Shown here piece after piece: positions 25,624-34,910 of a stretch of DNA of 64,000 nucleotides; the first letter of the stretch is position 1; each line of letters opens with the position of its first letter. The notes beneath the pieces were generated by a model that saw only the letters and a program-made list of their open reading frames with translations, did no database searches and was not told the DNA's origin. Source of the DNA: Bin5 sp965232575 (GTDB lineage: Bacteria; Chloroflexota; Anaerolineae; Caldilineales; Caldilineaceae); assembly GCA_965232575.1 (NCBI GenBank), contig CBDDPZ010000007.1, forward strand, positions 992,001-1,056,000, given 5' to 3'. The position numbers and the translations under genes are program-made.

Positions 25624-26154
25624 GTGCTCGAATTTGCCAGCCCGGAAGTACTGACAGTTGCGATTGGCTTCGCCTGCTTCGCTATCGGGGCATGGCTGGG
25701 AAGCCTTTTCCCGGACATCGACAGGTTCAGGATTTTCCGCCTCCGCCACAGGTCGATCGTCACGCACAGCTTTCTGATGCCCGCTCTGCTTTGGGCTGGG
25801 CGGGCCCTTACGTCAGCTGAATGGGCAGACTGGCTCACTACCGGCTTTGCGGCTGGCGTGGCGCTCCATTTGGCATTCGATCTCTTCCCCGAGAAATGGC
25901 GCGGCTTCGCGTTGGTAGACGTGCCGAAGTTGGGACGCTGCACGCGAACAGTTTCCACCGTCTTGCTGTTTTCCAATCTTTTCCTGTGCGTGATCATATC
26001 CGTCTCCATCTTCCCGGAACACGGCCCTGCCGGCATTATTGCTTACTCCGCCACACTCGCATCCCTATATCTTTACGGCATATTGGCGAAGAAGGAAAAT
26101 TTCGCTGCCGGCCCACTGATGACCATCCTTACGCTGGGGGGCGACGCCCTTTAG
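25624..26154 (+). CDS. Membrane metal-dependent hydrolase-like protein (YdjM-like)
   Basis: A 176-residue membrane protein. It has the pattern of the YdjM/LexA-binding 'membrane-bound metal-dependent hydrolase' family: a first hydrophobic segment, SLFPDIDRFRIF with acidic residues at about 26-35, RHRSIVTHS at about 41-49, then LHLAFDLFPEKWRG at about 81-95 and two further hydrophobic segments. The Asp/His residues would be metal ligands by analogy. The start is GTG at 25624 without a strong ribosome site. It lies 37 bases before tig. The family assignment is by motif only, and the function is not known. Confidence 0.6.
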   Translation: MLEFASPEVLTVAIGFACFAIGAWLGSLFPDIDRFRIFRLRHRSIVTHSFLMPALLWAGRALTSAEWADWLTTGFAAGVALHLAFDLFPEKWRGFALVDVPKLGRCTRTVSTVLLFSNLFLCVIISVSIFPEHGPAGIIAYSATLASLYLYGILAKKENFAAGPLMTILTLGGDAL

Positions 26155-26191
26155 GCTTCTGCTATCAAGATCCAATGAGAGGCAAGGTACG

Positions 26192-27673
26192 ATGACATTG
26201 ACCGTTTCCACAGAACCACTGGATAGTCGCCAACTCGCAATGATAATTGAAGTTGCAGAGGAGCGCATCGATCAGGAGATGCGCAAGGCGGCCCGTAAAA
26301 TTGCTCAACAGGTGCGCATTCCCGGCTTTCGCAAGGGACGCGTGCCCTTTCATATTCTGCTTCAATTCGTGGGTCGCGAGGCGATCGTCAACGAGTTTGT
26401 CGACGAATTGGGGCAAGAGGTCTACAAGGAGGCGCTCGAACAGGAAGGCCTGGAGCCTTTCTTCATGGGAAGTCTTGACAATGTTGACACGGAGCAGGCG
26501 GTCCGTTTCCACCTCACCATCCCTCTTCCGCCGGAAGTAAACCTGGGCGACTACCGCGGCTTGCGCGTAGAAGAAGAGGAAGTCGAGGCTGACGAAGAAC
26601 AGATCCAGGAGCGCATCCAGGCCATTCTCGAACAGAATGCCGACTACGTTGAGGCCGACCGCCCCAGCCAGTACGGGGACCTGATGACTATCGATCTGAG
26701 GGGCGTAGCCTTGGATGATGATGGCAACGAAACCGAAACCGTCGTCTTCGATGAAGAAGATTGGGACGTAACTCCGGACCAGGAAAACCCGATGGAACCG
26801 GCCGGTCTGGATGAGGAGCTGGTGGGACTTTCACCCGGCGAAGACAGGAGTTTTGAGATCGCATGGCCCGAAGATAGTCCTAGCATGTACGCCGGCAGGA
26901 CTGTCCGCTTTTCCGTAAAGGTTCACAAGACACAGGCTTTCGAGACGCCGCCTGAAATGACAGATGAAATCGCGCAAAACTTCGGCCCTGATTTTGAGAC
27001 CGCCGCAGATCTGCTCGACGACCTGCGTGAAAACGCGCTTCAAGAGGCGACACAGCAGGCGGAAGCCGAACATGTCCAGAAGGTTCTGCAGGAGCTGCTC
27101 GACATCAGTGACCTCGCCTACCCACCAGTAGCGGTGGATCTTGAAATCGACCGTCTGGTCCGCAATTTCGATATGCGAATCCGCCAGATGGGCATGCAGG
27201 GAATGCAGCAGTACCTGGAGATGTCCAACCAGACAATTGAAGAATATCGCGAATCGCTGCGCGAGGATGCCGAAAAGTCATTGCAGATAGAGCTCGCTCT
27301 GGTGGAGTTCGCGAAGAGCGAGAAACTGACCGTCAGCGATGAAGAGTTCGAAGAACACATCGGCAATGTGGCCGGCCCTCTGCCGGAAGACGCCGACGAG
27401 GAAGCGGAGAAGGCGCATGCCGATATGCTCGAAATGATGCGCGCCGACCACAGCCGACCACTCATTGACAGTGAAATTCTCAAAGACAAATCGGTCAAGC
27501 TGCTGCTGGCGATTGCCCGCGGCGAAGATGTGCCGGAGCCAGATACGGACGAGGGTGAGTCTGAGCAATCCACTGAGGAAGACTCCGATCAAGCGGAAAG
27601 CTCAGCTGAGTCCGAGCATGTTGAAGAAGAAGCCGCGGCTGGGGCGGCAGCGGAGGAGCCCGCAGACTCCTGA
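26192..27673 (+). CDS. tig: Trigger factor
   Basis: Ribosome-associated chaperone and prolyl isomerase that meets nascent chains at the exit tunnel. 493 residues, longer than the 430 or so usual, mainly through a very acidic C-terminal tail of about 50 residues (SEQSTEEDSDQAESSAESEH). The ribosome-binding loop is seen as GFRKGRVPFHIL at about residue 46; the FKBP-like domain runs about 150-250, with LVGLSPGEDRSFE; the helical chaperone arms follow. The start is ATG at 26192 (GAGAGGCAAGGT upstream). The order tig-clpP-clpX is the classic protein quality control cluster. Confidence 0.96.
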   Translation: MTLTVSTEPLDSRQLAMIIEVAEERIDQEMRKAARKIAQQVRIPGFRKGRVPFHILLQFVGREAIVNEFVDELGQEVYKEALEQEGLEPFFMGSLDNVDTEQAVRFHLTIPLPPEVNLGDYRGLRVEEEEVEADEEQIQERIQAILEQNADYVEADRPSQYGDLMTIDLRGVALDDDGNETETVVFDEEDWDVTPDQENPMEPAGLDEELVGLSPGEDRSFEIAWPEDSPSMYAGRTVRFSVKVHKTQAFETPPEMTDEIAQNFGPDFETAADLLDDLRENALQEATQQAEAEHVQKVLQELLDISDLAYPPVAVDLEIDRLVRNFDMRIRQMGMQGMQQYLEMSNQTIEEYRESLREDAEKSLQIELALVEFAKSEKLTVSDEEFEEHIGNVAGPLPEDADEEAEKAHADMLEMMRADHSRPLIDSEILKDKSVKLLLAIARGEDVPEPDTDEGESEQSTEEDSDQAESSAESEHVEEEAAAGAAAEEPADS

Positions 27674-27780
27674 GGACGACGCTAACGACTGTCTAACGGA
27701 GAATAGAGCGGACCCTACATTTCTCGGTGCGTGCATCGCATACATTGTGCACTGTTCCGGACAGCCGGTCGGCCACACCA

Positions 27781-27800
27781 CCGGCTGAACTCGAAGCCGG
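27781..27800 (+). promoter_or_regulatory. Small hairpin in the tig-clpP intergenic region
   Basis: Arms CCGGCT and AGCCGG around an eight-base loop, about 40 bases before the clpP start. Short and without a T-run; its role is uncertain. Confidence 0.3.
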
Positions 27801-27838
27801 TCCACGTCGAATTCATCAGCCGAAAAGGGGAGTTCTCG

Positions 27839-28636
27839 ATGTTTTATCCTTTTGACGAAAAGTTCTCGGCCCAGCGGTCGCAGACTCACAGTGAAACCGA
27901 ATCAACTGATTGGGCCGGTCTTTCCGGCAGTCAGTTTCAGGCGGGCAACCTGACGCCGTCGAATATCGTGCCGATGGTAATCGAGAGCACGGGCCGCGGC
28001 GAGCGAGCCTACGACATCTACAGCCTCCTGTTGAAGGAGCGCATCATCTTTCTGGGTATGCCGCTCTCCGACCAGGTCGCCAATCTGATGGTTGCCCAGC
28101 TGCTCTACCTGAATTCCGAAGACCCGAATCAACCGATTCAGATGTTCATTAACTGCCCCGGCGGCCTGATTTACGCCGGCTTGGCCATCTATGACACGAT
28201 GAAGATGATCAAGACGCCGATCCATACGTTTGCCGTCGGCGTTACGGCCAGCATGGGTACCGTCCTGCTCTGCTCCGGCACCAAGGGCAAGCGCTACGCT
28301 CTGCCGCACGCGACGATCCACATGCATCCGGCCGGCGGCGGCGCGCAGGGTTATACCGAGGACGTGCGCATCGCCCTTAGGGAGCAGGAGCGCCTTCAGA
28401 CCCAGCTTTTCCATATCGTAGGTCAACAGACCGGCCACGACTGGCAGGAGATCGAAGAGATCTTCCAGCGCGACCGCTGGATGAACGCGATCGAAGCTCG
28501 CGATTTCGGCATCGTGGACGAGGTCCTCGGTGACAGCAGCGACATTGTCTCCGTCGTAGATGGTCACGTCAATGTCCCTAACCAGAACGGTTCAGAGCCT
28601 GTCGCCGAAGAGGCGGCCGACGAAGATAGCGAATAG
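27839..28636 (+). CDS. clpP: ATP-dependent Clp protease proteolytic subunit
   Basis: The serine protease ring that degrades substrates unfolded by ClpX. The start ATG at 27839 follows GGGGAG; a longer frame opening at 27731 has no family match. The 265 residues exceed the usual 200: about 45 extra at the N-terminus (polar, QRSQTHSETESTDW) and about 25 at the C-terminus, acidic (EPVAEEAADEDSE). The catalytic serine is in GVTASMGTVLL, the histidine in TIHMHPAGGG, and the aspartate in FQRDRWMNAIEA. It lies 26 bases before clpX. The N-terminal excess may be a propeptide removed on maturation. Confidence 0.96.
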   Translation: MFYPFDEKFSAQRSQTHSETESTDWAGLSGSQFQAGNLTPSNIVPMVIESTGRGERAYDIYSLLLKERIIFLGMPLSDQVANLMVAQLLYLNSEDPNQPIQMFINCPGGLIYAGLAIYDTMKMIKTPIHTFAVGVTASMGTVLLCSGTKGKRYALPHATIHMHPAGGGAQGYTEDVRIALREQERLQTQLFHIVGQQTGHDWQEIEEIFQRDRWMNAIEARDFGIVDEVLGDSSDIVSVVDGHVNVPNQNGSEPVAEEAADEDSE

Positions 28637-28662
28637 CAGGAACTAATGTACCTGGTAGCGCG

Positions 28663-30165
28663 ATGAACGTATGCTCTTTTTGCGGCACAGAGGAAGCGGA
28701 AGCCCAGCGTCTGATCGCCGGTGACGATGGTGTCCATATCTGTGATGAATGTATCCGCCTCAGCGCCGAAATTCTCGAAGAGGAAGGAGTAGGGAAGAGC
28801 GGCGTCCTAAGCGGGTCCCCTCAACGAGCCGCCAAACGTGTCCCCAGTCCACGCGAGATCGTCCAGAGCCTGGATCAATATGTAATTGGTCAGAATCGGG
28901 CGAAGAAAGTGCTGTCAGTTGCCGTCTACAATCACTATAAGCGCATTTTCGGCGGCAGCGGCGCGGCCGGGAAACGCTGGCGGGAGAGTATCCCTGCACA
29001 GGAACAGGAGGACATTGACACTGTTCCCGGTCCTGAAGAGGAATCCCGCCCCGGGCGCGACGATCTTGAGACCGAGGAGGACCGGGTAGAGCTTGCCAAA
29101 AGCAATGTGCTGTTGATCGGCCCCACCGGGAGCGGCAAGACGCTGATGGCGCAGATACTGGCCAGGCTCCTTGATGTTCCATTCACCATCGCAGATGCCA
29201 CCAGCCTGACTGAGGCCGGATACGTCGGCGAAGACGTCGAAAGCCTTCTTGTCGGGCTGTTGCAGGCGGCCGACTGGGATGCAGACCGGGCCGCCTGCGG
29301 TATCGTCTACATTGACGAGATCGACAAGATCGCCCGCAAAGCGGGAGACAATCCAAGCATCACCCGTGATGTGAGCGGTGAGGGCGTTCAGCAGGCCTTG
29401 CTGAAGATTATCGAAGGCACAACAGTCAATGTGCCGCCCAGCACAGGGCGCAAGCATCCCCAGCAGGAGTTCATCCCGCTCGACACGCGCAATGTCCTCT
29501 TTATTCTGGGCGGCGCTTTCGTTGGGCTGGCGGAAATGGTGCGTAGGCGGCTGCGCCGCCGCGCCGGCCTGGGATTCGTGGACGACGAATCGGAGTTGGA
29601 CCCGATTGGCCGGGCGCCGGAAGAGGACGGTATCGACGAGCCGTCGCTTCCGGAAGGTCTGACCGAGCGCCAGCGCGAATTGAAGATCCGCCGCCTCGAA
29701 AAGGAAGGGCGGGATGAAAGCCGCTTGATCCAGCAAGCGATGCCCGACGACTTGCTTCAATACGGCCTGATTCCGGAATTTGTCGGTCGTGTTCCGGTTG
29801 TAGTCAGTCTGGATGCGCTCGATCGTGAAGTCCTGGTCGAGATTCTCACGCGACCGAAGAACAGCATCGTCCGTCAGTTTCAGCAGCTTTTCGCGATGGA
29901 TGACGTGCTGCTGGAATTTGAACCGGAATCGCTCCTGGCGGCCGCAACGCAAGCATATATGCGCCGGACCGGGGCCAGGGGGTTACGTTCGATTGTCGAG
30001 GAAGCGCTCCTGGACGTAATGTACGAGATCCCCGGCCGCGATGAAGTCGCCCGTTGTGTCGTGGGCCGCGAAGTGTTTGAAGACGGCAAGCTGCCCCGGC
30101 TTTACGGCGTCCAGGGTCAACAGATTCGCCTCGGCAACGATCAGGAACTGGACGCAGCCGCATGA
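28663..30165 (+). CDS. clpX: Clp protease ATP-binding subunit ClpX with two insertions
   Basis: AAA+ unfoldase that feeds ClpP. The N-terminal zinc domain has CSFCG and CDECI; Walker A is GPTGSGKT, Walker B IVYIDEIDKI, the pore loop GYVGEDVE, and RKHPQQEF is intact. At 500 residues it is about 75 longer than E. coli ClpX. One excess segment (about residues 105-145, acidic, QEQEDIDTVPGPEEESRPG) lies before Walker A. The other (about 310-360, EEDGIDEPSLPEGLTERQRE) follows directly after the LGF tripeptide that docks ClpP. ATG at 28663 has no obvious ribosome site; coupling to clpP is possible. Confidence 0.96.
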   Translation: MNVCSFCGTEEAEAQRLIAGDDGVHICDECIRLSAEILEEEGVGKSGVLSGSPQRAAKRVPSPREIVQSLDQYVIGQNRAKKVLSVAVYNHYKRIFGGSGAAGKRWRESIPAQEQEDIDTVPGPEEESRPGRDDLETEEDRVELAKSNVLLIGPTGSGKTLMAQILARLLDVPFTIADATSLTEAGYVGEDVESLLVGLLQAADWDADRAACGIVYIDEIDKIARKAGDNPSITRDVSGEGVQQALLKIIEGTTVNVPPSTGRKHPQQEFIPLDTRNVLFILGGAFVGLAEMVRRRLRRRAGLGFVDDESELDPIGRAPEEDGIDEPSLPEGLTERQRELKIRRLEKEGRDESRLIQQAMPDDLLQYGLIPEFVGRVPVVVSLDALDREVLVEILTRPKNSIVRQFQQLFAMDDVLLEFEPESLLAAATQAYMRRTGARGLRSIVEEALLDVMYEIPGRDEVARCVVGREVFEDGKLPRLYGVQGQQIRLGNDQELDAAA

Positions 30166-30284
30166 ACACGCCCCCGGACTTTCGGCAAGCAGCGAACCTC
30201 TCGTTCGGAACCGGGTCGGCACATAAGCCCCGGAGCCGCGCATGCGCCGTCAAGCCTGCCACCGCGCCGTAGCCGCAAGCCGGC

Positions 30285-31397
30285 TCAAGTCAAACAGGCA
30301 TCGTTTTCAATGTTGCGCAAGGCGGAGATTATCTTGCGATCGGGAACGGGGCAGGGAAGATTTTCGATTTCGTCCAGCGTAGTCCAGCGCCAGTCGGCTA
30401 CGCCGATAGCCCGGGGCTTTCCCGAAGTAATGCGCGCGTGAAAAGCCGCTAAAGTCATGCGAAAATGGGTAAACGCATGCTCTACCACGGCCGCCTGTTC
30501 ACCCACCGCTACCGCCACGCCCAGTTTCTGGCGGACTGCACGCCTCAGACAGGACCGCAGGTCCTTGTCGTCAGCCTCTCTTGCTCCGTTGGGAAAGGAC
30601 CAAAGCCCGCCGAGCAGGCCCTTTTCAGGGCGTTGGCTGATCAGCAATCGGGAGAGACCGGGCGCATCTTCCCAGATTATCGCGGCCGCGAACTCAACGT
30701 GGGGGACTTTCCGGCCCGGCGCGCGTACCGGCCTCTCCGCCTGAACGCCACGCTCATGAGCCAGACAGAAGGACTGCACCGGACAGTCCTCGCAGAGGGG
30801 AGATCGACGCCTGCACAGGAGGGCGCCCAGTTCCATCAGCCCTTCGTTCATAGCGCCGGGCTGTGGCGCGGCCTCTACCATCCGCCTGGACAGACGCCAA
30901 AGCCGCTTTTCCGTGGACCGTAAATCGATCCGCCCGTCAATATCCCACAAGCGGCTGATGACCCGTTTTGCGTTGCCGTCGAGAATCGGTTCGGGAAGCC
31001 CAAATGACAAGCTGAGAATCGCGCCGGCCGTGTATTCGCCGATGCCAGGCAGCGTCAGCAGTTCGGACCGCGTCCGGGGCAACTGGCCGCCAAACCTGTC
31101 GACGATAATCTGCGCGGCCCTGTGTAGATTCCTGGCGCGACTGTAGTAGCCCAACCCCTCCCACAGTTTCAGGACCTCCTGCCGGTCTGCGCCAGCCAGC
31201 TTCTCCAAAGTTGGAAAACGCGCCATCCAGCGGTTGAAATAGTCCACGACAACTGACAGCCGGGTCTGCTGAGCCATGACTTCGCTGATCCAGACCGCGT
31301 AGGGATCACGCGCGCCGGCCGGCCCCCTGCGCCAAGGCAGATCCCGCAGCTGTTGAGCATGCCAGGCAGTCAAACGGTCTGCAATCTGTTGGTGCAT
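30285..31397 (-). CDS. mutY: A/G-specific adenine glycosylase
   Basis: Removes adenine mispaired with 8-oxoguanine. 370 residues with the expected parts: the catalytic-region SEVMAQQTRLSVV at about residue 38, helix-hairpin-helix TLPGIGEYTAGAILSL at about 112, the catalytic aspartate in LDGNAKRVISR, and the 4Fe-4S cluster CRRRSPLCEDCPVQSFC at about 190-210. The C-terminal NUDIX-like domain that reads 8-oxoguanine follows (RLLISQRPEKGLLGGLWSFP). The start ATG is at 31397. It lies 58 bases after the M42 gene on the same strand and converges with clpX. Confidence 0.96.
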   Translation of the reverse strand: MHQQIADRLTAWHAQQLRDLPWRRGPAGARDPYAVWISEVMAQQTRLSVVVDYFNRWMARFPTLEKLAGADRQEVLKLWEGLGYYSRARNLHRAAQIIVDRFGGQLPRTRSELLTLPGIGEYTAGAILSLSFGLPEPILDGNAKRVISRLWDIDGRIDLRSTEKRLWRLSRRMVEAAPQPGAMNEGLMELGALLCRRRSPLCEDCPVQSFCLAHERGVQAERPVRAPGRKVPHVEFAAAIIWEDAPGLSRLLISQRPEKGLLGGLWSFPNGAREADDKDLRSCLRRAVRQKLGVAVAVGEQAAVVEHAFTHFRMTLAAFHARITSGKPRAIGVADWRWTTLDEIENLPCPVPDRKIISALRNIENDACLT

Positions 31398-31455
31398 ATC
31401 TGCCCGGATTCGCGGCTTGTATGGCGTTTTTCTGCCTGTAACGTTAACGCGCTGA

Positions 31456-32457
31456 TTACCGGGGATACTCTCCGCTAAGCGCGTTCACCAGCAGGCGCAC
31501 TGCGCCGAGGGCGTCGTTGTAGTCGGCCACTTGCGAGGGTGTGTGGACGTAGCGGCAGGGAATGGAGACCGTGCCGGCGGGTACGCCCGCGCGGCTGACC
31601 TGGACCGCGGAAGCGTCTGTCGAGCCAAACTCCAGGACCTCCAGTTGGTAGGGAATGTCGTGTTCTCGTGCCGTGTTTTCCAGCCAGCCGCGTACCTTGG
31701 GATGGGAAATCATGCGCCGGTCCATGACTTTGATCGCCGGTCCCTTTCCCAGCGCCACCTCCATTGGGGTCGCCTCCGGAAAGTCGCCGGTGGCCGTTAC
31801 ATCGATTGCCAGGACTATCTCCGGCTCCAATCCGTAGCCGGCGGTGGTAGCTCCGCGCGCGCCCACTTCTTCCTGCACGGTGAAGACGGCCATGATTTCG
31901 TGCGGAGAACTTTCGAGTTCACGCAGTGTTTGGATCAGCGCAGCGCAGCCGATCCGATCATCGAGATTGGGGGCGAACAGCCTGTCCCCTACCGCGCCGA
32001 AGCTACTGCGAAAGACGGCCGAATCGCCAACTTGCACGCGCGCGTCATCCTTCGAGCCGGCGCCCACGTCCAGAAATAACTTCTGCGGCGTCGGCCGCTC
32101 GCGTGAGACAGGCGAGCCCTCCAGCCCAAACGCGCCTTCGACGCCATTGGCAAAATGCACCCGGCTGCCGATAAGGGTATTGGTCAGGACCCCGCCAATG
32201 GTTGTGAAGCGGCAGAACCCCTGCGCGTCCACGTGCGTCACCATCACACCGATCTCATCCATGTGCGCGGCCAGCATTATCCGCTTGCCCTGCTCTCCAC
32301 CGGCGGCCGGTCGTTTCACCGCGATGAGATTGCCGAGCCTGTCCGTCCGCATCTCATCGACCAGCCCGTCCAGATGGTTGGTGATCGCCTCCCGGATCCG
32401 CTCCTCCTGCCCGCTGGGGCCGAAGACACTGCACAAGTCCTCAATCAAAGCTCTCAT
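31456..32457 (-). CDS. M42 family metallopeptidase (first of three)
   Basis: A cobalt/zinc aminopeptidase of the TET/FrvX group that trims peptides in the cytosol. 333 residues. Metal ligands are visible: AAHMDEIG (about residue 67), LDDRIGC, the general-base/ligand pair QEEVGARG, AIDVTATGD, and a late His in YVHTPSQVADY. The start ATG at 32457 overlaps the stop of the neighbouring M42 gene by four bases. It is the last of three related genes in one operon; they are clearly paralogous but differ throughout, so the duplication is old. Confidence 0.93.
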   Translation of the reverse strand: MRALIEDLCSVFGPSGQEERIREAITNHLDGLVDEMRTDRLGNLIAVKRPAAGGEQGKRIMLAAHMDEIGVMVTHVDAQGFCRFTTIGGVLTNTLIGSRVHFANGVEGAFGLEGSPVSRERPTPQKLFLDVGAGSKDDARVQVGDSAVFRSSFGAVGDRLFAPNLDDRIGCAALIQTLRELESSPHEIMAVFTVQEEVGARGATTAGYGLEPEIVLAIDVTATGDFPEATPMEVALGKGPAIKVMDRRMISHPKVRGWLENTAREHDIPYQLEVLEFGSTDASAVQVSRAGVPAGTVSIPCRYVHTPSQVADYNDALGAVRLLVNALSGEYPR

Positions 32458-33476
32458 TCTTCACTCCGCTCGGTCCCCAACGGCCGCCCCAGGGGTCCTG
32501 ACAGGGCCTTGCTCATCAGCTGAATCGTATTGCTTACGTCTGCCGGGTCCATCAGCGCCGCAGGCGTGTGAATGTAGCGGCAGGGCACAGCTACCGCCAC
32601 GGCGGGCACGCCGGCGCGGGCCAGGTGAATCGTGCCCACGTCTGTTCCCCCAACGCCGGGCTGCTTGAATTGCCAGGGAATGTCGTGGGCGGAAGCGGTC
32701 TCGGTCAGGATACGGACAAGCCGGCGGTCGGCATGGGCGCTACGGTCCATAACCGAAATGGACGGACCCTTTCCCAGTTCGGTTGTCGGACTGACGTCAT
32801 GCTGTTTGGGCAGATCGTCGGCCACAGTGCCTTCCAGCGCTACGGCGACATCCGGCTTTATCGTGTAAGCGGCCACGCCGGCGCCGCGCAAGCCAATCTC
32901 TTCCTGGACGGTGAAGGCCCCGACAAGCTCGCACGGGAAATCTCTTTTCAACAGTTCAGCCAGAATGTAGCATCCGACACGGTCGTCAAATGCCTTGCCC
33001 TTCAGAAGCCGCCCGTACTGCTCATATTCGCTCTCAAAGGCAATCATGTCGCCCGGCTCGATACCGCCGGCGCCGCCGGTGTCGATGAGGAGATCGGAGA
33101 TCGGCATCACGCGTTTTCTGGAACGGGCCGCATGCGGCGCGCGCAGGATTACACCGGGCACGGACTGCGGCCCAATCGTTACCCGTTTGCCTGGCAGAAT
33201 GCGTGGGTCCAGGCCGCCAACGCTGCGAAACTTCACCGTACCGTCCGCATTGGTGCGCATGACCATCCCCCCGACTTCGTCCATATGCGCGGCGAGCATC
33301 ACGCGATATTCCCCCGTGGTCTCATTTCCCCCCTTGCGGGCAATCAGGTTGCCAATCGAGTCGACCGTGAGTTCCTCCACGTGGGGGGCGAGTTCCTCCC
33401 GCAGAATGGCCCGTACCTCGCCCTCATGTCCCGCGACCCCGCGGGCGTATGATAGTCTTCTGAGCAGTTCATTCAT
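32454..33476 (-). CDS. M42 family metallopeptidase (second of three)
   Basis: 340 residues with the same ligand set: AAHMDEVGGMV, AFDDRVGC, QEEIGLRGAG, and YIHTPAALMD late. In place of the AIDVT motif of its neighbour it reads ALEGTVADDLP, as in archaeal TET peptidases, which suggests a somewhat different substrate range. The start is ATG at 33476 (MNELLRRLSYARGV). Its 3' end overlaps the next gene by four bases (ATGA), so translation is likely coupled. Confidence 0.93.
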   Translation of the reverse strand: MNELLRRLSYARGVAGHEGEVRAILREELAPHVEELTVDSIGNLIARKGGNETTGEYRVMLAAHMDEVGGMVMRTNADGTVKFRSVGGLDPRILPGKRVTIGPQSVPGVILRAPHAARSRKRVMPISDLLIDTGGAGGIEPGDMIAFESEYEQYGRLLKGKAFDDRVGCYILAELLKRDFPCELVGAFTVQEEIGLRGAGVAAYTIKPDVAVALEGTVADDLPKQHDVSPTTELGKGPSISVMDRSAHADRRLVRILTETASAHDIPWQFKQPGVGGTDVGTIHLARAGVPAVAVAVPCRYIHTPAALMDPADVSNTIQLMSKALSGPLGRPLGTERSEE

Positions 33477-33529
33477 GGCAACAAACTTTGTTTGCGGCGA
33501 AATGTGCGGGCATCGTATGCGGTCGAAAG

Positions 33530-34612
33530 TTAAGCCTGATTATCGAGCGCCAGGGCAGACAGATCGTCTGGTAGTTCGCAGATCGCTTCGGCCAGCAGCC
33601 GCGCGCTTCGTTCGATGTCCTTAAGGGCGACCGTTTCGACGGGCGTGTGCATGTTGCGGACCGGAACCGAAATCAACGCAGTTGGGATGCCTGACTGCGA
33701 GACCTGCATCGCCCAGGCGTCGGTGCCGGAGTTCCCGGGCAGCACTTCGTGCGTAAAGGGGATCTCGTTGCGCTCGGCCGTGTCGACGAGCAGCTTTCTC
33801 AAAACAGGATGCAGATTCGGCCCCAGGCCTATGGCCGGTCCGCTGCCCATTGGCAGGGCCTCTTCGGCGGATGCCCCTGGCTGCTCGGCGTACGTTACGT
33901 CGAGAGCGATACCCACATCCGGCTCCACCTGAAACGCGGCAGTCTTGGCCCCGCGCAATCCAATTTCTTCCTGGACCGTTACCACTGCGAAAATGTCCCA
34001 GGCGTGGCTGCGCCGCTGCAGCAGACGCAACGCCCGCAACAGTACGACGACCGAAACGCGGTTGTCGAGGGCTTTGCCCGATGCATGTCCGTTACCCAAC
34101 CTGTCCGTGCTGCGCCGAACTGTGATGAAATCCCCTACAGATACGAACTCTGCCAGCGTGTCCGCATCCAGGCCGACGTCGATGAAAAGGTCAGCCTGGG
34201 CAAAGGGCGTTTCCCGCTCCGCCGGGGAGAGAACGTGGGGCGGCCGGCTGGCGATCAGCCCAGGCAAATCAGAGCGGCCGTGAACGGTTACCTCCTGGGC
34301 CGGCAATGCCCCCAGGTCGACGCCGCCAACCGGCGCGAAGCGCAAAAAGCCCTTCTCCAGCCGGGTGACAATCAGGCCGATCTCATCCATATGCGCGGCC
34401 AGCATCACCCGCCTGCCGGACGAATCGCGACCGCGTTTCAGGCCTGTGAGATTGCCAAGCGTGTCGGTATGCAGTTCATCAACGAGGGGTGCCAGATGTT
34501 CGCTGACACAGGCGCGAACCTGGTCTTCCTGGCCGCTGACGCCGGGGGTCTCGCTTAACTCCTTAAGTAGAGAGAAGCTGTCTGGGTCCGGGGACTTGTC
34601 GTCGCTGTTCAC
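33530..34612 (-). CDS. M42 family metallopeptidase (third of three)
   Basis: 360 residues from GTG 34612. Ligands are present in AAHMDEIGLIV, KALDNRVSVVV, QEEIGLRGAKT, ALDVTYAEQPG and MHTPVETV. A frame open further upstream (to 34693) overlaps the zinc-ribbon gene and has no family match, so GTG 34612 is preferred: its G is the last base of the upstream stop TAG, a one-base overlap typical of coupled genes. It is the first peptidase gene of the three-gene set. Confidence 0.9.
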   Translation of the reverse strand: MNSDDKSPDPDSFSLLKELSETPGVSGQEDQVRACVSEHLAPLVDELHTDTLGNLTGLKRGRDSSGRRVMLAAHMDEIGLIVTRLEKGFLRFAPVGGVDLGALPAQEVTVHGRSDLPGLIASRPPHVLSPAERETPFAQADLFIDVGLDADTLAEFVSVGDFITVRRSTDRLGNGHASGKALDNRVSVVVLLRALRLLQRRSHAWDIFAVVTVQEEIGLRGAKTAAFQVEPDVGIALDVTYAEQPGASAEEALPMGSGPAIGLGPNLHPVLRKLLVDTAERNEIPFTHEVLPGNSGTDAWAMQVSQSGIPTALISVPVRNMHTPVETVALKDIERSARLLAEAICELPDDLSALALDNQA

Positions 34613-34824
34613 TATCCGGCGGGGACTCCAAGCTGCGCGCACTGGCCAAAGAGAGGAAGGACAAAGATCAACCCGACCACAATCCAAACCCAAACCGGCA
34701 TGCCGAGTATTATCAAGCGGCGCTTAGGCTTTTTTTCCACCGGTCGCGGCAAAACGGTCTGGCAGCGCCAGCAGACTTCCTTGTCGTCGGGATTCCAGGT
34801 TCCGCAGTTGGTGCAGTCGGACAT
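34612..34824 (-). CDS. Small zinc-ribbon protein with one membrane segment
   Basis: A 70-residue protein: MSDCTNCGTWNPDDKEVCWRC gives a CxxC...CxxC zinc ribbon at residues 4-21, then a basic linker and a hydrophobic segment at about 45-65. The ATG at 34824 has GGGGAA upstream; a start six codons earlier lacks one. It leads the M42 operon and abuts the third M42 gene by one base. Role unknown; by position it might anchor or regulate the peptidases, but that is speculation. Confidence 0.75.
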   Translation of the reverse strand: MSDCTNCGTWNPDDKEVCWRCQTVLPRPVEKKPKRRLIILGMPVWVWIVVGLIFVLPLFGQCAQLGVPAG

Positions 34825-34910
34825 ACGGCTTCCCCGTGTCAATATGGTCTACAATGGCCTGGTTCATGCTAACACAGTTGGGGGACGTGAGCAAACGGTT
34901 GCCCAAAAAG

